Part shown: in pieces, positions 21,911 through 31,559 of the stretch | Layout of the letters: the number at the start of each line of letters is the position of its first letter | Numbering within the stretch: position 1 is the first letter of the stretch | Assembly (NCBI GenBank): GCA_946122785.1 | Contig: CAMGYJ010000002.1 | Coordinates: 13,900,839 to 13,964,838, forward strand | From: Linum tenue | Lineage: Eukaryota > Streptophyta > Magnoliopsida > Malpighiales > Linaceae | DNA: 64,000 nucleotides | Reading direction: 5' to 3' | Notes under the pieces: model-generated | Seen by the model: the letters and a program-made list of their open reading frames with translations, nothing else | Database searches by the model: none | Told to the model about the DNA's origin: nothing | Position numbers and translations under genes: made by a program

Positions 21911-22210
21911 ATTCCTGATCGTACGTTAAACTTCTTGATTGCCACTTGTGTTTACGTGGGAATTGAGTAAAGGAAAGCCATAAGGTGAGTCCAACACTTT
22001 TATCTTTTGGATTATATACTATCGAGAGCATAAATGGTTTCTATACCAAGTATTCTAAACTAATTCTAGCTTCTACTTATACTAGTGCATGCATGTACTA
22101 TAAGTAGGCTTTTGCTTACTCTTTGTACTACAAGCACTAATGAATAAAGTTGTATGCCTCTAAGCGATATATGAGTTATGAAATAAAACGAGTTCTGGGT
22201 TGTTTCGGAA
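21911..22210 (+). other. 3' flank of hevein-like locus A with poly(A) signal
   Basis: The segment shares blocks with the 3' regions of loci B (29162-29420) and C (40402-40560): a GTAC-rich stretch, then gcactaatgaataaagttg with AATAAA at 22143-22148. After about 22210 the similarity fades. Confidence 0.6.
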
Positions 22211-22478
22211 TAGTGATTTAGATATGTTCATATCATCATATGTACCATTTTCCTTGTTGTACAACATCTTATTATCAGATAATACAGGACCTATTTTTAA
22301 AAAGCACTGTGTCAAATACATATAATTGAAAAAAATATCATAAGTACTATGCTAACTCTAGACCCAGAAGAGGGTTTTGTCGTAATCAGGAGAGGCTTTC
22401 CCCCTAGATCCGTCAATGCCAGTGGAAATCATCATGGAGTACTGGAATTTTCGAAGAGAAGATCAAAATTGTTTTGAC

Positions 22479-22636
22479 TAGAGCTGCAAACAAGCAGAAT
22501 GGATCGGAGTCGAGTTTTTGCTTAACTTGAATTCGGCTAGTTAATGAATTTTTCATCCCGAGCTCGACTCGAACTCGAATTTCGATAATCGAGCTCATGC
22601 TCGGCTTGAATATAAATAATACAGATCGAGCTCATG
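22479..22636. mobile_element. Remnant of a hAT-like MITE made of GAGCTCG/CTCGA motifs
   Basis: It starts TAGAGCTGCAAACAAGC, a terminus style of plant hAT MITEs, and continues with repeated gagctcgactcgaactcga. The right terminus is missing, and the segment runs into the locus B upstream block at about 22637. Confidence 0.45.
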
Positions 22637-23089
22637 CTTCAAGGGTCCATTTCACAGTTCCATGGAATTCTCCTCTCCTCAACTCCACATCTGGGCCTTG
22701 GCCCCATCTTCATTTGAAGCCCATTGAAAAGCTCCGCCGGTGGCTGAAGATGTTTATTTTCCGGCTTGATCCGCCGTCTCCCCCAATCACCAAGAAACAC
22801 CAAGTCCGCAGACTCAACTAACCATGAGTTCCATGACGGTATGCAACAGAAGACTTCTCTTTTGCCGGCACAAATCCTACAACGCACCATAAATGATCCA
22901 CACCGGCTCTTATGCACGGCGCTTTTGCGACCATTATTCATCCAAATATTCCTTTTCTTACCCAATTAATTCAAACACAATAAAATAACACCCCACCTCT
23001 TTTGCGACCATTATTCATCTGGTGTATAAATACGATCTCCATTCACCACACAATAAGAAACCAGTCGGCAAAACACACACACACACACA
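22637..23089 (+). promoter_or_regulatory. Promoter and leader of hevein-like gene B
   Basis: The TATA box tataaata lies at 23025-23032, 58 bp upstream of the ATG codon's first base neighbourhood, in a context (ggtgtataaatacgatc) shared with loci C and D. The leader is CA-rich, with an uninterrupted run of CA repeats ending two bases before the ATG. Upstream, 22730-22960 carries the family-wide block (ttccggcttgatccgc, aagtccgcagactcaac, gtatgcaacagaagacttc). Confidence 0.7.
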
Positions 23090-23605
23090 ATGAAGATCAT
23101 CGCGAACGCGGGTCTTCTCCCTCTGCTGATCGCGGCACTACTATTGGCATCTGGGTTGGTCGCCAATGCTCAGAACTGCGGCAGCCAGGGCGGGGGCAAC
23201 GAGTGCACCGACGCCAGCTGCTGCAGCCGTTCCGGCTGGTGCGGGAACAGCAAGCTGCACTGCGGCCATGGCTGCCAGAGCAACTGCGGCGGCGGACACA
23301 AGAAGCCGCCTCCGCTGGACACGGGCTACTCTTTCGCTGCCGCCTTACGAGCTGCCAACCTCTCGCAGCAGCAGCAGCAGCAGGCGGCAGGCGTGATGGG
23401 GAGCGGCGACGGCGACGACGACGAGTCCTACAACAAACCTCACTGCGGCAAGAAGGGCGGGTGCGACGCCGGGCTCTGCTGCAGCCAGTATGGCTTCTGT
23501 GGGACATCTGATGATTATTGTGGCAAAAATTGTCAATCTGGCTGTCCAGGACTCCAGCGTCCTGGCGACGGCGGCGCTCCCTCCCCACCATATCCCAATC
23601 GTTAA
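23090..23605 (+). CDS. Secreted chitin-binding protein with two hevein domains
   Basis: A 171-residue intronless ORF; the start is fixed by the family-wide ATGAAGATCATC. Residues 1-27 form a signal peptide ([12 protein letters not shown] core, likely cleaved after VANA). Domain 1 (28-67) has eight cysteines at 30, 39, 44, 45, 51, 58, 62, 66. A Pro-, Gln- and Asp-rich linker follows (70-115, with a six-Gln run). Domain 2 (118-153) has eight cysteines at 119, 125, 130, 131, 137, 144, 148, 152. Hevein domains bind chitin through a Ser and three aromatics. Domain 2 keeps them (SQYGFCG, then Tyr143), while domain 1 has SRSGWCG and His57, so it probably binds more weakly. The likely role is antifungal defence outside the cell, as for other two-hevein precursors; this is inferred. 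Its 3' region is cut off by a copia insertion 39 bp after the stop. There is no chitinase domain. Confidence 0.93.
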   Translation: MKIIANAGLLPLLIAALLLASGLVANAQNCGSQGGGNECTDASCCSRSGWCGNSKLHCGHGCQSNCGGGHKKPPPLDTGYSFAAALRAANLSQQQQQQAAGVMGSGDGDDDESYNKPHCGKKGGCDAGLCCSQYGFCGTSDDYCGKNCQSGCPGLQRPGDGGAPSPPYPNR

Positions 23606-23644
23606 ACTACTTTCTTGCTTAATTATAAATTACAGGGAAAGCTT

Positions 23645-23869
23645 TGCTAGAACTCTGATTGAAGCAATGAATTTCTCAATTGAAGGAAGAAAATCGTACA
23701 GAGTTCAGCTTGGAAGACTGAATTTATACTCTGGTTACAGAGTCCAACGGAGGGAAAGACCGTTGTAACAACCTATCTAAATTACATAATAAGTCCTATA
23801 TACATTCTACTATTACTAAACTAATCCTAAGATGTGTGGCTATTTACAGATTGGTCCTTACGTCTAATA
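23645..23869 (-). repeat. 3' LTR of copia element 3
   Basis: This is 225 bp, TATTAG...CTAGCA on the minus strand, identical by eye to 28937-29161. Confidence 0.93.
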
Positions 23870-23881
23870 CCCCCCCTCAAG

Positions 23882-25249
23882 CTAAGCATGGATTGATCTC
23901 AGGTTTAGCTTGGAGACAAGGTCAACAAAAGTGTGAACGGGCAGCGCTTTGGTGAAAGGATCGGCGAGCTGTAGTGTCGTGGAGATGTGCTGGACCTTGA
24001 GCTTGCCAGCAATGACCTGATCACGAGTGAAGTGGCAGTCAACTTCAATGTGTTTGGTGCGTTCATGCTGGACTGGATTCTCTGTCATTTTGACGGCCGA
24101 GAGACTGTCACAATAGATTGTGTATGGCTGTGCAGGTTGAACTGGCAGTTGTCGGAAGAGAGCTGTCATCCATTGCAGTTCTTGAGATGTGTCTGCCAAG
24201 GCTCGGTATTCTGCTTCGGTGGAGGAGCGCGATATGGTTTGTTGTTTCTTCGAGCGCCAGCTGACCAGGGAATTACCTAAGAACACACAAAACCCAGTCA
24301 TTGATCGTCTAGTATCGGGACAACCAGCCCAGTCTGAATCGGAGAAGGCTGTTAGGCGTGTAGAAGAATTAGAAGGAAAAAACAATCCCCTGTCAGGAGT
24401 TGTTTTGAGAAAACGAAGTAATCTATGAGTAGCCAGCTCATGTGCTGTAGTGGGAGAATCAATAAATTGACTGAGTTGATTAACAGTATAGCAAATGTCT
24501 GGTCTTGTATTGCAAAGGTACTGTAATCGACCTATAAGTTTCCTATAGCTGCTATGAGCTTGATCATCCAATGGGATACCATCATGAGCAGAAAGATGAG
24601 TAGTAGGGATAGAAGGGGTAGTGGTAGGCTTAGAAGCCAAAAAACCTGTATCAGATAACAAGTCAAGTGTGTATTTGCGTTGACACAAATGAATTCCAGT
24701 TTCTGATCTTGAAACTTCCATTCCAAGAAAGTATTTAAGTTTGCCAAGATCTTTGATTGTAAAAGCAATGTCAAGCTGCTGTTTTACATGATTAATTTCA
24801 TCCATGTTGTTTCCAGTAAGTATGATGTCATCGACATATACTAATAGAGCTGTGAATGATTGGCCAGAATACTTGGTAAACAAGGAGTAGTCACTGTGGG
24901 ATTTTTGATAACCTAGGGTCTCCAAGGTGGCTGCAAGTTTTTCAAACCACTGTCGACTAGCTTGTTTTAAGCCATATAAAGATTTGGTGAGTTTGCAAAC
25001 CTTATGTTGATCTGATGGGTGAACTTGCAAACCTGGAGGCAATTTCATGTATACATCCTCATGTAAATCACCATGGAGGAATGCTGTATTAACATCTAAT
25101 TGCTCCAAATGCCATTTAAAAATAGAAGCTAAGGCCAGAAGAATCCTTACTGTTGTCATTTTAACAACAGGTGAGAAAGTGTCCAGGTAGTCTACACCAG
25201 GTGTTTGAGTGTAACCTTTAGCTACTAGGCGTGCTTTGTATTTATCCAT
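23882..25249 (-). pseudogene. Copia element 3 RT and RNase H, cut off from the rest of pol
   Basis: An open minus-strand frame with the RT motifs [40 protein letters not shown] and YVDDIILTG (active site). RNase H follows: [37 protein letters not shown] and [13 protein letters not shown]. It ends a few bases from the polypurine tract. The frame has no stops or frameshifts, in keeping with a young element. It is separated from the N-terminal part by the nested TIR element, whose end supplies an unrelated ATG at about 25258. Confidence 0.9.
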
Positions 25250-25617
25250 GGTTGTCATGCCGGCCGGCGTGCCACCGGTTGTACCGGGTTCAACCGGTAC
25301 CAGTCATAAAATCGGCGTGACACCACCGGTATAACCGGCATGATCGATATACGAATCTCTAAAGTAAAATGACCTTATTTTAGAGAATTTAATTGATAAA
25401 AATTATTTTATGAGTATAAAAGTTAAATATTGATGTTATTTGTTGGATTCATGTATAAATGTTTAGGTATTGACGTTAAATGTCATGTTTAAATCTGAGT
25501 ATCTATAATTTTATTTGTAATATTGACCGGCATGAACCGGCACAAACCGGTATGTGCCACCGGTTGAACCATTCCACTTGCTAAACCGGCACACTGGCAT
25601 AAACCGGTTTGACAACC
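25250..25617. mobile_element. ACCGG-rich TIR element with a 14-bp target duplication
   Basis: This 368-bp segment lies inside the RT coding region. The ends are inverted: GGTTGTCATGCCGG and, reversed, GGTTGTCAAACCGG. The flanks are ttgtatttatccat (25236-25249) and ttgtatttatctat (25618-25631), a 13-of-14 match that could extend to 17. The interior repeats ACCGGT/ACCGGC. The TIRs suggest a DNA transposon, but the duplication is longer than the 8-10 bp of hAT or MULE. A related right end lies at 33552-33640. Confidence 0.75.
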
Positions 25618-28600
25618 TTGTATTTATCTATGGTTCCATCCTGTTTGAACTTCAGTCTGAAGACCCATTTGTTGCCAATGATAGGAACATTGGGAGGAGG
25701 ATCAACCAGAACCCAGGTTTTTGTTTTCTCAAGAGAAGCAAATTCTGAGTTTACAGCTGCAAGCCATTCTTTGCTTTTTGCAGCCTCTTTATAAGTTTTA
25801 GGTTCCCTGATTTGAGTGATTGCAAGGGCAAAATGTCGATGAGTAGGACTTAATGACCTATATGATAGGACATTTTGAATTGGATAGGAAACAGAAGATA
25901 GTAAAGAAGCCTGACTGATGAGATTACACTTGTAATCATTCAGTTTAGCAGGTCTGATAACTCGCCTTGTGGACCTTCTTAACTGAGGTTGATCAGTCAT
26001 AATAGGGTCATTGATAGGCTGAGAGGGAACTGTATCAGTAGTGACCTGTGTTGATGAAGTTGGAGAAGGTAAAGGAAGCTCTGGAATGTGTGTATGTGCT
26101 TTGGAGAAGTCCAGTTCAGCAGAGACTGCTGGGAAAACTGGAAGAGAAACTGAAGGGATCAAATTTTGATTGACCTGTTGGAATGGAAAAATTGATTCAT
26201 GGAATGAAACATCTCTTGAAACAAAAATGTTATGAGTGATTAGATTGTATAATCTGAATCCTTTGGTGCCAAGTGGATGACCTAAAAAAACACAGGGGTT
26301 TGATCTATGATCTAACTTAGATCTGGTAGCTTGAATTGTTGCTGCATATGTGAGACAGCCAAAGACTTTTAAATGATGCAGAGTTGGAGGTGAACCATGT
26401 AACTTCTCAAAGGGTGTGAGATTTTGTAAAAGAGGTGTTGGAGTTCTGTTAATGATATGAACAGCATGCATTGCTGCAAAATTCCAGAACTGAGATGGAA
26501 GTGAAGCTTGAAAAAGTAAAGCTCTGGTGACTGCCAGAATATGTTGGTGTTTCCTCTCAACAATTCCATTCTGTTGAGAGGTATAAACACATGTAGTTTG
26601 ATGGATTGTGCCTTTGGAACTGTAAAACTCTGGTATGTGAATCTCAAGACCATTATCAGTTCTGATGACCTTGATTTTGCTATGAAACTGAGTCTCAACA
26701 AATGCAAAGAATGAGATGAGAATTGGACGAGCCTCAGATTTTGATTTCATAGTGAAAATCCAAGTATGCCTGCTGTAGTCATCTACAATAGTCAAAAAGT
26801 AGGAGTGACCTTGAATTGAAGTAACAGGGGCATTTCCCCAAATGTCTACATGTAAAACATCAAAGGGACATTCTGTTTTGCTTGTACTAGTAGGAAAAGG
26901 AAGTCTTTTCTGTTTTGCTTTTGGACAAACAGTACAATGAAAATCAGAAAGTGCAGTGATTGAACTATCCAAACAATGAAAATGTCTAATCTTGGTTGCT
27001 GGAATGTGACCAAGTCTGTAATGCCATATGTCAATGGATTGCTGGGCTGTTGAGAATGCCACAGTGGAAGCTTTAGCTGGAGTTGTGTTAAGAATGAGAT
27101 TATGCTGAAGTTGTGCAGTTTGAGAAGGATGGTGAAGGATGTACAGACCATCAACTAGACTAGCTGTTCCAATCATTGTCAAACTGGGGTAAGCCTGTAT
27201 GAAACACAGGGAATAATGGAACCATAAGCAGATTGTAGTGCTTCGAACAAGTCTGCTAACAGATACCAAATTAAAGGTAAAGGAAGGAACAAGTAGAACA
27301 TCATGTAAAACCAGATGATCTGAGTACTTAACAGTTCCTATAGCTGTAACAGGTACTTTACTACCATTAGGCATATGCACATAAGTGTTCTGAACTGATT
27401 TTGAATCAAAGAAATGACTAGGAGAACATATGATATGATCTGTAGCTCCAGTGTCCAGAATCCATTTACCATTAAGCAAGCAATTCACATTCAATGCATA
27501 ATGAATGGTACCTGACTGGTCAGTAGTTTCAAAACCGTGAGAAACAACATAATTGGCTCTGCTGATCATATTATGCTGACCAGACCCCTCACTGTCATTA
27601 GAAACTGAGTAAGGTGCTGGATTGTTGGCATTATAAGCATCCTGAAAATTCGATGGTTGCTGATACTGCTGCTGAGGCACAGAGAACTGGGGTGGAGTGT
27701 TCTGCTGAAGTGAGGAAGGTGGCTGAGAGTAAGGCTGCATGAGATGAAGCATTCTCTGATAGTTCTGCTGGAAGCTATGCCAGTCAGACTGATTGATCAT
27801 GACTGCTCCATTTGGATGAGAAGCAAGATCAGTAGACACACTGTTTGCCTGGCGAGGAGGCTGTGACTTCTTCTTGGATTGATACCCAGGAGGATACCCA
27901 TTCTTCTTGTAACATATGTCCTCTGTGTGACCAGTATAACCACAAAAGGTGCAGACAGGCTTTTTTCCTTGTTTCTTGAAGCCTTGGCCAACCCCCTGAA
28001 CACCCAAATGCTGTCCTGCAGCTTTGGTAAAGAAAGCCATACTATCCCCAGTAGCAGGAGGATTAGGCTGGGGTTTAGGCAACAAACCATTCTCCCTTTC
28101 GTGTTGCACCATCATAGCAAACACCTTGTTAATGGGAGGCAATGGATCAAGAAGCATAACTGTGGAACGTGGCCCATTAAAGCTGTCATTCAGATTCCTC
28201 AAGAACCTAATCACTTTGTCATTCATGTAATCCTTACGCAAGGAAGCTAGAATGCAGTGGCAACTAATTCCACAATCACAATCTGGAATGAACCTATAGT
28301 TCGCTAACTGATCCCACAGAGCCCTTTGCTTAGAGTAATACTGAGAAACGCTCATAGTACCTTGCTTGAGGTTGAAGATGGCTTCTTGAAGATCAGCAAT
28401 GCGAAACGAATCTCCTTGCGAGAACTGCTCTCGAAGCTCGGTCCAGGCACCAACAGCCGTAGTCACGTACAGAATGCTCTCAGCAATAGTAGGGTTCACA
28501 GACCTCTGAATCCAGCTGAGAAGCAATTTGTTGTTGCGATTCCATGGCTCGAGCAGTGGAGAATCATCATGTGGCTGCGGGATTTTGCCGTTGAGAAACC

Positions 28601-28844
28601 CTAATTTGTTCTTGCCATCGATGACAAGAACCATGGACCTTTCCCAGCTCGAGAAATTGTTCTCTGTAAGAGGCTGAGAAACAAGACATTGACCCCAATT
28701 TTCCGACGGGTGGATGAAGAAGGGAGAGGCGGGATCCGAGATCGGAACGCCCTTGTACAGAATCGCACCAGGATGAGTCTGGCGACCTCCATTGTGAGGA
28801 TTTGCGGCTTCGTCGCCGGAAGAGGAAGAATCATGAATCGCCAT
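25618..28844 (-). pseudogene. Copia element 3 gag, protease, integrase and start of RT
   Basis: The frame starts at ATG 28844, about 80 bp after the primer site, and runs open for about 1075 codons until the nested TIR element. Gag is at 1-330 with one zinc knuckle (CTFCGYTGHTEDIC, residues 298-311). The aspartic protease box WILDTGATDH is at about 461-470, with the catalytic DTGA intact. Integrase has the HHCC region (GHIPATKI, then CTVCPKAKQ) and catalytic core (DVLHVDIWG, RTDNG, QQNGIVERKHQH). The RT start (NKWVFRLKFKQDGTIDKY) is the point of interruption. Before the nested insertion this would have been an autonomous element; now it ends in element sequence, so it is scored as broken. Confidence 0.92.
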
Positions 28845-28924
28845 AGGAGGACGATATCAAGAACTCGAAGAAGAGAGAATAGAGATGCGGAAGCGAGAAT
28901 GTGAGACGAAATCGGCTCAGTAAA

Positions 28925-28936
28925 GCTCTGATACCA
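28925..28936 (-). promoter_or_regulatory. Primer binding site, initiator tRNA-Met type
   Basis: On the minus strand this is TGGTATCAGAGC, abutting the 5' LTR. Confidence 0.9.
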
Positions 28937-29161
28937 TGCTAGAACTCTGATTGAAGCAATGAATTTCTCAATTGAAGGAAGAAAATCGTACAGAGTTCAG
29001 CTTGGAAGACTGAATTTATACTCTGGTTACAGAGTCCAACGGAGGGAAAGACCGTTGTAACAACCTATCTAAATTACATAATAAGTCCTATATACATTCT
29101 ACTATTACTAAACTAATCCTAAGATGTGTGGCTATTTACAGATTGGTCCTTACGTCTAATA
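28937..29161 (-). repeat. 5' LTR of copia element 3
   Basis: This is 225 bp, followed by the AGCTT duplication and then by the displaced 3' region of hevein gene B. Confidence 0.93.
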
Positions 29162-29420
29162 AGCTTGATGCATGGGAGAAAATGAAATTCGAATCCACTA
29201 CGCGGTAATCGTTATCTACGCGCTAATCTATCGAGAGAATATTTCGAGAAGAAAAGGTGACTACTTATCTTATCTAGTTATGTCTGCTTCTACTACTGTT
29301 CTACAAACTGTGCGCATGTACAGAGTAGGCTTGCTTGCTTGCTCGCTCTCTCTTAGTACTACAAAACAAAGCACTAATGAATAAAGTTGTATTTCTACTA
29401 AGCTATATGAAATGAAATGA
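29162..29420 (+). other. Displaced 3' untranslated region and poly(A) site of hevein gene B
   Basis: It continues the sequence broken at 23644: locus C has the uninterrupted form, ataaattatagggaagcttg. It carries the shared gtacagagtaggcttgcttg and gcactaatgaataaagttg segments, with AATAAA at 29380-29385. It is now about 5.5 kb from the hevein B stop codon. Confidence 0.75.
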
Positions 29421-29621
29421 GTATTACTATTACGCGTGTTTTTTTTTTTTTAATATTTTCTTGTACCATCTACGACAATTATGCGCGCCAACGCGGGAGA
29501 ACCTAATTAACAGTCCTTTTTTTTTTTTTTTGAGACACAGGCTCCCAAGTCCCAAAAAACGCAAACCCTGCCATCGTGGGAAACCACATTCATGCCCACA
29601 TAGTAATGATGATAAAATCTA

Positions 29622-29745
29622 GGGATCTACTACCGTAACTTGGGTATAATTTCAAGTTAGGTAACTTCTATGTATCTATAGTTCTACACCGTTAGATTAT
29701 AATTAAATGAATTTAGACCCTAGATTAAAATAAAAAAGAGAACGG
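29622..29745 (+). mobile_element. End fragment of a TACGTAA-family MULE
   Basis: gggatctactaccgtaactt and the next 30 bases match the left terminus of the MULE at 30233. No matching right terminus was found, so this is a fragment or an element with a replaced interior. Confidence 0.5.
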
Positions 29746-30223
29746 AAGACGGAAAGATTTCTAACTGGCACAGCCGGTGACCTCACCTATTGAGTTTTTT
29801 TAATAGTTTTCCGTATTGTCTACCAAAAAGTGCAGGGTTTCTTCCTAACGTAATTTTCTTTTTCGTCTGTATCTCGGCTCCAATATTCTCAAGCTTTATT
29901 ACGGCCGCCGTCGTGACTGTAGTTCATCAGGAGTAGACGACAATCGCTGCTACTCCCAGCGTATGCTTGCTGCCATTTTCGTGAATGTAGTCCTTGTTTA
30001 TCGACGAAAATCGACCGCCATTTCTCACTCCTAGCGTGCCTTACGTACCTAAGATCGCACCGTGGTGGGTAGCTCGTGGCCGCATATGCTGGATAGCCTG
30101 GCGCCAAACGTCTCTACTCAATCTCTCCGGCTGTAGCTGCATGCTTGATAAAACAAAAAGAAGAAGGAATTTGCGATAAAGAGAAGGTAAACTTATTTAT
30201 TTGTGTTCTGTACGTTTGGCTTA
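29746..30223. other. Spacer without a recognisable gene
   Basis: There are short open frames on both strands at about 29889-30179 in moderately GC-rich sequence, but no recognisable motif. It could be captured sequence between two MULE ends. Confidence 0.4.
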
Positions 30224-30232
30224 TTTAAAACC

Positions 30233-31063
30233 GGGACCTCCTACAGTAACTTGGGTATAATTTCAAGTTAGGTAACTTGTATAGATCTAAACCATTAAAA
30301 TCGATCAAATTAATTTTAAACCATTGATTAAAGAAATAAAAAATAAAAAAATAAGTAAAAAGAAATTAATAGCAACGGGTTGGCGGTCACCACCTTCACC
30401 ATTTACCTTTCTTATATATTCTCTTTCCTTTTTCATATTTAGTAGATTTTCCTTATTTTATTCTTTCCTTATTTTAATTTTTATTGAATTAGAAGCGTTA
30501 CGTAAGCCTTCCGTAATAACTTAGCTCTTTACGTAACACGACGTTAATACTCATTACGTAAAAATACCTTCCATTACGTAAGGCTTCCGTAATGACATTT
30601 TACAAATGTTACGTAAAATACACATTCATTACGTAAAGGTTAAGGAACAATAGTTATTTCTTACGTAACAGTTCAATCGGAAGCGTTACGTAAGGCTTCC
30701 GTAATGACTTAGCACTTTACGTAACGCGAGGTTAATACTCATTACGTAAAAAGATATTCCATTACGTAAAGGTTACGGAACGACAATTATTTCTTACGTA
30801 ACAATTAAATTAGTAGCGTTACGTAAGGCCTTCGTAATGACTTAGTGTTTTACGTAACGCGAAGTTAATACTCATTACGTAAAGACACATTCTATTACGT
30901 AAGGCTTCTGTAATGATCTTTTACAACTGTTACGTAAGACTACCATAGGTAACGTAACCATTACGTAATGCTTGTTGTATTTTACGTAATGCGACCTGTG
31001 AAACCTGCTATAGCAGGTAAGAAAACTCAAGTTACCTTACTTCAAGTTACCATAGGAAATCCC
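30233..31063. mobile_element. Non-autonomous MULE filled with TTACGTAA units
   Basis: A perfect 9-bp target duplication TTTAAAACC (30224-30232 and 31064-31072) flanks 831 bp. The termini are inverted: GGGACCTCCTACAGTAACTT and, reversed, GGGATTTCCTATGGTAACTT. The nine-bp duplication is the Mutator signature. The interior (about 30490-30990) is a tandem array of diverged units with about 19 TTACGTAA octamers. No coding capacity. Confidence 0.88.
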
Positions 31064-31559
31064 TTTAAAACCCTCTAATTTTGTAGGAATTAGGTTTAGC
31101 ACGGTTGGAAATCAACCTTTCCTGTTAATTCTACTCATATTACTTCTTTACTTGGATCATCACTATAATAATAAAACTAAAAAGCTTTTGCAAGTTATAC
31201 ATAAGCATGAAGGGGGATTTGCAAGCTTTATGTTCAATATGAAACGTAACCCAACCTTTTTTGAGCTGTTACTCATCATTGTACTTGTTTTATTAAAGTT
31301 TAAATTTAATTTATGCTATGTACAATTCAAAGATGAGTAAGATTGACGAAAGAGTCTCTTCCGAACTTAATGATGAAAACCAACAAAGAAAGAAAAAGAT
31401 AATCCATTAAAAACTAGTGGTCTTTTTAAGACTACTGTACTCACGGTTAAGCTTTTGAGTTTGGTGATTTTGTTTTGATATTATGTATGAAATTAGTTTA
31501 TTTGCTTTTCTAATTTCATAGGAAATTTGTTTATTTGAATATTGGTTGGCATTGATTGA

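Larger units (their letters stand above)
23645..29161 (-). mobile_element. Copia element 3: very young Ty1/copia retrotransposon downstream of hevein gene B
   Basis: The two 225-bp LTRs (23645-23869, 28937-29161) show no difference by eye. The target duplication is AGCTT (23640-23644 and 29162-29166). A polypurine tract GAGGGGGGG (minus strand) sits beside the left LTR and a tRNA-iMet site beside the right LTR. The polyprotein is one continuous minus-strand frame except for a 368-bp nested TIR element at 25250-25617. The element lies antisense to the hevein gene and splits its 3' untranslated region. Confidence 0.95.

Noticed and set aside
23002..23511. Long + strand reading frame in another frame over hevein gene B, Arg-rich
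   Set aside because: It overlaps the hevein gene, has Arg/Gln-rich translation typical of a shifted GC-rich frame, and no homologous frame is kept in locus D. The hevein frame has signal peptide and 16 cysteines.
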